Below are positions 58,365-64,000 of a stretch of DNA of 64,000 nucleotides, one piece after another; position 1 is the first letter of the stretch; every line of letters begins with the position of its first letter. This DNA comes from Euclidia mi (Eukaryota > Arthropoda > Insecta > Lepidoptera > Erebidae): positions 56,671,183 to 56,735,182 of the forward strand of contig OX123182.2 in assembly GCA_944739405.2 (NCBI GenBank), read 5' to 3'. The notes under the pieces are model-generated. The model was not told the origin of the DNA. It did no database searches and saw only the letters and a program-made list of their open reading frames with translations. The translations under genes were made by a program, and so were the position numbers.

Positions 58365-58873
58365 GTGCTTCATCAGTCCATAGGATGTTCGCTTCGGGAT
58401 GATTAATAAGCCATTCACACAAGACTCATCGTGGTACTTGGTCTACTTCATGAAGATGGTGTACCGGCTGGTAGTGGTACGGATGGAGACCGGCTGCGTT
58501 TAACAGTCTCCACACTGCGGGCTGGCTCACACCGAAGCGACGTGCTGCATCGTATGTGCTGGCTCGTGGATCCCTTTCGAAGAATTCGACATCAGTAGCC
58601 AGGCGAGGTCTGCCATACCCTAGTGCATGGCTAGGGGTTGTGAACTGGCCATGATCCAAAAGCCTTTGGTTGGCCACTAAAATAGTCAGTAAACAACCCA
58701 GTAGTTCCAAGTGAACGACTTGGAACTACTGGGTTGTTTACTCCTTGAGGTCGCATACGAGGTACACTTTCTTGTTCGTACATTGTTCTAGCTGCACGAA
58801 GGCTTTCACCACTGAGTAAATAAACTAGTACCATTTCGAAGCACTCGCGATTTGAAAATCGTTGGGACGTCAT
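58365..58873 (-). pseudogene. Tc1/mariner-like transposase N-terminal half (DUF4817-type helix-turn-helix)
   Basis: Begins MTSQRFSNRECFEMVLVYLL, the first DNA-binding helices, then SLRAARTMYEQESVPRM. After the inserted hairpin the frame continues VANQRLLDHGQFTTPSHA, GYGRPRLATDVEFFERDP, RASTYDAARRFGVSQPAVWR (second helix-turn-helix) and NAAGLHPYHYQPVHHLHEVD. A stop at 58426 is followed by CEWLINHPEANILWTDEA, which carries the first catalytic Asp. The remaining catalytic domain is missing. Lesions: the hairpin/frameshift at 58688-58742, the stop at 58426, and 3' deletion. Confidence 0.75.
58688..58742. repeat. Perfect hairpin inside the transposase gene
   Basis: Arms of 24 bp (AGTAAACAACCCAGTAGTTC...) with no mismatch, loop TGAACGA. 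It interrupts the transposase reading frame, so one arm is a later inverted duplication. Confidence 0.85.
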
Positions 58874-59521
58874 TCTAACGACTTACGACCGGCGAATGCG
58901 TCGGCGCTTGCGCGAAATTGCGACACGTGTCACTTTCTCGATGCGCCCGAGTTGACTGGCGCGCGGCCGGCTCGTGGATTGTTCCACGCCCCGCACCCTG
59001 CGTCCTGCGTTCCGCCATAGTACAAACAGAATAGTAGGATAACTTCATACAAATCGGCCGCCGCCGCCGCGCTGGTGTGAATGTATGCGTGAGTCGCCGG
59101 GGCGGCGTGTACGCACGCACTTTTCACGCACACAATCTTACGAGTGCGGAACGCTCGGCGCGGATTCCGTACGGGATGCGCCGCACGTCTGATCGCGCGC
59201 ATGCCTGTAGGTACTACACTGCTCGCCCGCGACCATTGTTTATGTACATTCAGTTTTGTAATAAACGCTATTAATATTATACAATGTGTTAAACGACAGT
59301 AAATTAAACTTGTTACATTTTTCTCGCTATAAAGGGCATTTAGATAGTTATATAACGCTTAGCTAGTCAGCAGGTATTTGAAAAAAAATATATGCAAGCT
59401 TAAATTCTGTAGTATTCAGCGCAATCACTTAAAAAAACGGCGAAATAGCGCGCGCCGACAAAGCCGGCGGCGCCGCGGTGTAAACACGTGACAACCCGTG
59501 CGTCATCGCAAGAGTAGGCAA

Positions 59522-60477
59522 TTAACCCTGGAGTGGTCGCACGGATTACATATGTAATCCACCTATGTAAAATCGTCAATTTCTCAAAATCGGTTTGCGC
59601 CAGCTTAATAAGCCGCTAGATACTTTCAAATGAATGTTTGGGCAACTCGCTCAGTGCAGTGCAACTGCAAATCGTGCCCTGTGGTCGCTCACAGGAATTC
59701 AGAGAAGGGCGTGGACTACAATTGTAATCCGCGCGACCGATTATGTAAGTTTTTTTTCCGTATTTACTGTTCTAAAATTTTGTATTTTTTATCTAAAATT
59801 GAGTTGATTGCTATAATTAGACTTTATTTATTCATATTTGTTGTTATAACATAAGTTTACTTATATTTTAGTATAAATATGGAGAATAATCGCCAAGCTG
59901 CAGAAATAGAAGCATGGCTTGATGAATTTTGTAGCGCAAGCAAATAATGGATCAATTTGGCTCGGATGACGCCTGTGGCTCATAAGATAATCGAAGAAAA
60001 TCGTTACCAAGCATCCAACAAACAAGATAAAATACTTTTTGGGCATTTTGTATCCTAAAACTCAAGCAACTACTACTAGAAGCCGCAGTAAAAGCACCAG
60101 AAAAATGTGTACCGCGTGCAACAAGTTTATATGTAGGGATCATTTTTAGATTATGTGTCTATCCTGTGCAGAAAATCGAATTTAGTAGTTAGTTTATCAT
60201 ACAAAAATTATTTATGATCTCCATTTGAGTAAATAATGTCGTATTTATGCTTATTTAGAGACGATTTTTGTTTTGGTTAATTATTTTCAAATTTTTGGGT
60301 TGTAATTAGGTTTCGCGAATTAAATGTTCTTAAAAAAACACTACTGATAGTATTTTTATACAAAAAATAAGGAGTTTTCTCCAAATTTTATTTTTATATC
60401 AATTTTAAAATGGACTACGTATGTAATCCGCGCGACCACTTACGTTACTTCTAGATGCGCGACTACTGTAGGGTTAA
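59522..60477 (+). mobile_element. Non-autonomous piggyBac element, TTAA-flanked
   Basis: TTAACCCTGGAG at the left and CTGTAGGGTTAA at the right: TTAA target plus CCCT ends, standard for piggyBac. The empty site is visible in the sister MITE (AGGCAATTAACCGTATAAGC at about 51527). Subterminal repeats GTGGTCGC(A/G)CGGATTACAT and GTAATCCGCGCGACC occur at both ends and inside. The interior retains the first and last coding parts of a transposase. Confidence 0.9.
59880..60184 (+). pseudogene. piggyBac transposase deletion derivative (N- and C-termini only)
   Basis: MENNRQAAEIEAWLDEF at 59880 reads into a stop at 59947. After a short gap the frame reads TTTRSRSKSTRKMCTACN then KFICRDHF and, past a TAG, MCLSC, the cysteine-rich C-terminal zinc domain of piggyBac transposases. 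The entire DDD catalytic core is deleted. Confidence 0.7.
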
Positions 60478-60869
60478 CTCGCCGAGCGGCCTTAGCTAGC
60501 TTACTATTCTGTTTTTACTATGGTTCCGCATCCCGTACCCCTGTCGCATCGCGCGCGTGTTTGATAGTATTATTGCAACGAATAATGTTGTGTCTATGAT
60601 TTCCTCGTTTCTCGGATATTTTTACTCGGATTTGGTGGGATAAAAAAGTTAAATGTTATTTATGGAAATGTGTTCTATTATTGATATAGAACCACAGAAA
60701 AAAATATCCGAACTACATAAAAAATTACCCTATATATAAGGTGTGAGTATATCCCGGTTTCCACTTCAGGTAAAAACTTTTCCTATTATCGCTCGCAAAT
60801 ATGTTTTTTCACGTAGATGTTAAGTGGAAGAGGCTTCAACGATGAAAAATCTCTAAAAAAAGATCTCGC

Positions 60870-61118
60870 ACTTGGACCCTATGGTCCCAAAGTTTCGACT
60901 CCAAACGTCTCAAATACATAATCCTCTACTGGATTTATATATTTGCGCCGTTTGAAAGTCTCTGCTGAAGCAGCAGCAGCGCCCGCACAACCCACTGTGC
61001 TAGGAATGAGGAAGATGAGATGGCGCAAGGATATCGACACACGTTGCGTCCCACAACAAAGGCCTACCCGGCTTCCATGGCAGTACAGACATACCGTCTG
61101 ATCTCTTGCCATCGTCAC
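60870..61118 (-). pseudogene. LINE ORF fragment (FGVETLG motif)
   Basis: The minus strand reads ETFKRRKYINPVEDYVFET then FGVETLGP, a stop, and GPSARSFF. This is a conserved motif just after the reverse transcriptase in several LINE ORFs. About 80 codons with one stop; clade not set. Confidence 0.5.
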
Positions 61119-61129
61119 GTCAATGCAAA

Positions 61130-61200
61130 TTCATTCAAATTCAAATGTTTATTTGTATAAATGTGGTGTACAATAGGTGTTACACAACAATTTAGATCCA
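61130..61200 (-). repeat. LINE 3' end fragment
   Basis: AAATTCAAATGTTTATTTGT then GGTGTACAATAGGTGTTACAC, in the style of CR1/Jockey 3' termini read in reverse (compare 13885-13925). Confidence 0.4.
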
Positions 61201-62945
61201 ACATTAACATCATCATCTTAAATATATGGCATACAAATAAGCATGTGCAATCAATTACGATGAAATTTTAACCTTATTTGATATAAATTCTACTAAAACT
61301 TACATTTCAAGTATTTATCCACGATGTAAAACACTTTTCACACAACCAAACATTATAAATGTATGTACAAGTAAACTTATGTATACTATATGTTACTGTA
61401 AAAGCCCGAAGTACGGTAAATCTTAAGATTTCCCAGTTAATCCTAAGATTTACCAGCATGAGTTGTTAATGTCCGAATGTTTAAATAAAAAAATAAATTG
61501 ACGGAGCCCCGCTCCGCACGGCTCCTATTTTTTGGTATGGGGTCAGAAGCTCAGAAGAGCACCTAACATAATCTAACAATTTATTTGTCTTTTTTTATGC
61601 ACAATATGTCAAATATTAGAATTATCGACAATTAATATTCAATATAAGTACATAATTATAATCACAAAAGTCCATTCGGAAGTGCAATAGTAGAAAAATC
61701 CAGTATAAAAATCATAAACCTCACATTTTCCGTGTATATCATTCGAGTCACGTATTCGGTCGAGATCACAAGCATCTTTGATTTTCGTGAAGACCTAATG
61801 TGTGAGTTTTTTTCTGTACAAACCAGCAACACATGGACTTGATAAATTGCTAAATTAGGAGCAGCCGTAAACAATAAATGTTTATGAAAAAATTATCTGG
61901 ATGTGACTCGGTTTATGTTTTCCAGTTTATTTTCATTTTAATCGATTTTAAACTTTCGCGATTTGTATACATCATACAATTTTATTAAAACGGGTCTTAT
62001 TCGCGATATTTAATTAATTTACGGTATAAATACCTATGTTTTACCGACGCTTCGGCCGTCTTACAACAGCCATGGTCGCGGCAGGACTGATGTATTTTCA
62101 TTTTTCTTTTATTGATGTATTAATCCATCTGAAATGTCGTGAGCTTATGTTTTTTCTGAGTAAATATGAAGCTGGCGCGTGCTAAACTGACGCCCATATG
62201 TTGTTTACGCTAGTGACGCACAGTTTTTGCTCTGTTTTTGTTATATTGCTCCTATCTCAAATGAAATGATTTCAATAAATAGAAAAGAGAATTTTCATAA
62301 TTATTATTAGATCTCCATATTTTTAGAGTGTTTCCCGACTCATATACAATTTGCATTCCCATATTGATTCTTCTAAAAGCGCTGCAGCAGCAAGTTTTAA
62401 TTATTTAGCTATCTATATTGGAGGCTACCGTTCCAAGTTATTCTAACTTGTAGGAAACTATTATGATGAACTCAGTTGTTTTAGACCGCTGAGACGGAGT
62501 ATAGACCACACGAGATATATTTTATTTTAGTAGCATTTTAATCTACACTCATATTTTCGCTATAAAAGGTGGATTCGGATCGTGTGAGAATTGAAATATT
62601 TTTTCGTAGAATATTTAACTTTGTTGTTTAAATAGTAGAGCATGTCATGGGATATTGGTGGCCATGGGATAGTAATGCAAATCTTTCGCTCTTTTCTTCC
62701 CAACTTGATTTCAATCCACATCCACCGCATCACCCCTCCTCGCCTTAATTCACACTTTCAAGTTTACAATTACTTTTTTGTTTTTATTTAGGGAAAGTTT
62801 GTTTATCTTTTTTTTTGGAAATAATGAATTTTTGTACATAAATATGACGATGTCTATCGCATCGTACATTTAGGGAAAGCAATGTAGTTAAGTAAAACGA
62901 GCGAACATATAAAATTATTGAATAACATTAAAATTAATGAATCAC
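61201..62945. other. AT-rich, no gene recognised
   Basis: A small repeat-like block GGAGCCCCGCTCCGCACGGC then TTTTTTGGTATGGGGTCAG lies at 61503-61585. Nothing else recognised. Confidence 0.4.
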
Positions 62946-62948
62946 AAA

Positions 62949-63040
62949 AAATGTTGACTCTGGCATCGAAACCACGATGACCAAGTGTCAAGCGGCGAAG
63001 TACCCATTAAAACCCTTTCGCCAACCACGCAGTTTAAGCA
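62949..63040 (-). mobile_element. Decayed SINE head
   Basis: The minus strand gives CTGCGTGGTTGGCGAAAGG and GTGGTTTCGATGCC, a worn relative of the 57270-57421 head. Confidence 0.4.
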
Positions 63041-63289
63041 ATGTTTGCCGTTGTGACTTCCGAAGAGATCCAATAATCCAAGAAGACCAGCAAGCATTCA
63101 ATATTATTGCGGTTCATTGTTCAGTGCGTGACGTCGTTGGTCCAGAAAACTCTCGCCATTTGTATCGAATTGAGGTTTGATGGTACCACAAGTGCGTGAG
63201 AAAAGGTGGTGCACCTGTGTTAACGTTTATACTTGTGCACTGTAATATCTTATGCATACTTTTCTAAATATTTCATCATCAACATCATT

Positions 63290-63525
63290 ATCGCCCTAGT
63301 GTTATCCTGGTTGCATCCAAGACTTACACGCCTTGGAGCCCGGGGTCCGCTTACTGGTCTAACCAGATATGACAGAATATAAACTTTTCCACAAAGCGAC
63401 TACCGTCTGACCTCCGCAACCCAAAGATAGAGATAGATAGAGAGAGAGAGATATTCCATGGTTTAGACCAGTATCACTTTATTTGAGGGTACTGACTCCC
63501 CGTAACGACTGTCAAAGACTTGACT
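63290..63525 (+). repeat. Lepidopteran repeat block (GCGACTACCGTCTGACCTCC)
   Basis: CTTACACGCCTTGGAGCCCG, AAGCGACTACCGTCTGACC, TCCGCAACCCAAAG, a GATA/GA microsatellite at 63425-63453, TTTAGACCAGTATCA and GTAACGACTGTC parallel the block at 15180-15440. Confidence 0.65.
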
Positions 63526-64000
63526 ACATAGTTCATCAGCCAAAGATTAGGATAAGAGGACATTCTTTAAATTTTATTATACGTTACTCTGGATGTAAGC
63601 TTATTTTCGGCGTAGTGTTTTTCAACACTGTGTCAGTTTCAGCGTTGTTCGATACATTCAGATAAAATAATGTGTCAGATAATATATTTTCATCGAATTC
63701 CTTCCTTACTATTAGTATGATGGATGTCTTTATGGTGAAACTAGGTCAAAATAATTAAATTGTCAGCATAATATTATAAACAGATCATACAATTTTGTTT
63801 CAAGAATATTTCAAATAAATTCTTTGTCCTGTATTTACATAGTAATGCAGCATATTTTATTAATTACTTCCTTGTTTGCTTCTCAAATAGTAAAATATTT
63901 GATTCTCAAATCTCCAATCAATTTAGCGTATTGCAGCAATCCTTAATTGCCAATGAGCGGGCCTCTATAGACAGATTACAGGATTAGATAAGCTGATAAG
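63526..64000. other. Nothing recognised
   Basis: AT-rich to the window end. Confidence 0.4.

Larger units (their letters stand above)
59016..60523. mobile_element. MITE with CATAGTA ends, second copy, split by piggyBac derivative
   Basis: Same family as 51043-51585: ends CATAGTACAAACAGAATAGT and ACTATTCTGTTTTTACTATG. A perfect 7-bp duplication GTTCCGC flanks it. The 7-bp duplication and CA...TG ends recall P-type elements, but no transposase is present to confirm this. Without the insertion its length would be about 550 bp. Confidence 0.85.
58089..60735. mobile_element. Tc1/mariner-like DNA transposon, host to two nested elements
   Basis: Terminal inverted repeats of about 35 bp: TATACAGGGTAATTTTTTAT continuing through GTAGTTCGGATATTTT, and the complement ending TTACCCTATATA. 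TA-rich flanks fit a TA target. A transposase remnant is at 58365-58873 (minus). The region between it and the right end is occupied by the MITE 59016-60523, so the element itself is only about 1.1 kb. Confidence 0.8.

Overview
This is a eukaryotic, AT-rich window that looks like moth or butterfly (Lepidoptera) nuclear DNA. The evidence is the repeat content: non-autonomous Helitrons ending in CTAGT, several tRNA-headed SINE families (about 17 copies or pieces), RTE-, CR1/Jockey- and R1-like LINEs, Ty1/copia and BEL/Pao fragments, a piggyBac derivative with TTAA ends, and a Tc1/mariner-like element. There is no operon, rRNA or functional-looking tRNA gene. Families were assigned by reading motifs, without any database search.

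Layout. 1-15.5 kb is mostly unique AT-rich DNA with a fold-back MITE (74-337), SINEs, Helitron pieces and two LINE 3' ends. Two short minus-strand exon-like islands (11145-11235 and 8064-8133) have splice signals and matching phases, so this part may lie inside long introns of an unidentified minus-strand host gene. 15.5-19.6 kb is a broken copia element with a SINE inside it. 19.6-27.3 kb holds a fold-back MITE, a SINE/LINE-tail block, a decayed LINE (21.35-23.58 kb), a Helitron, a GC-rich block with two look-alike stem-loops, and the 3' end of a LINE with a restriction-like endonuclease motif. 27-40 kb is nearly empty except for SINEs, a Helitron and striking short hairpins. 40.2-42.1 kb is a composite Helitron. 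42.5-49.3 kb is a LINE graveyard that includes one copy with an intact 542-codon reverse transcriptase ORF (43621-45249, minus), an ORF1-only R1-like remnant, a BEL/Pao pol end and an RTE-like tail.

The most interesting locus is 52628-56659 (minus). It is a five-exon gene whose product joins a Mutator-like (MULE-type) DDE transposase to a C-terminal YqaJ/lambda-exonuclease-type nuclease. Splice sites and codon phases agree across all four introns. One frameshift in exon 1, one in exon 4 and a stop in exon 5 suggest a recent pseudogene or assembly errors. At 58089-60735 three DNA transposons of different kinds sit inside one another: piggyBac derivative, in a MITE with CATAG ends, in a Tc1/mariner-like element.

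A feature running through the whole window is a set of short, near-perfect hairpins (arms 10-28 bp, loops 1-19 bp), some inside older repeats. They look like fold-back duplications rather than transposon termini.
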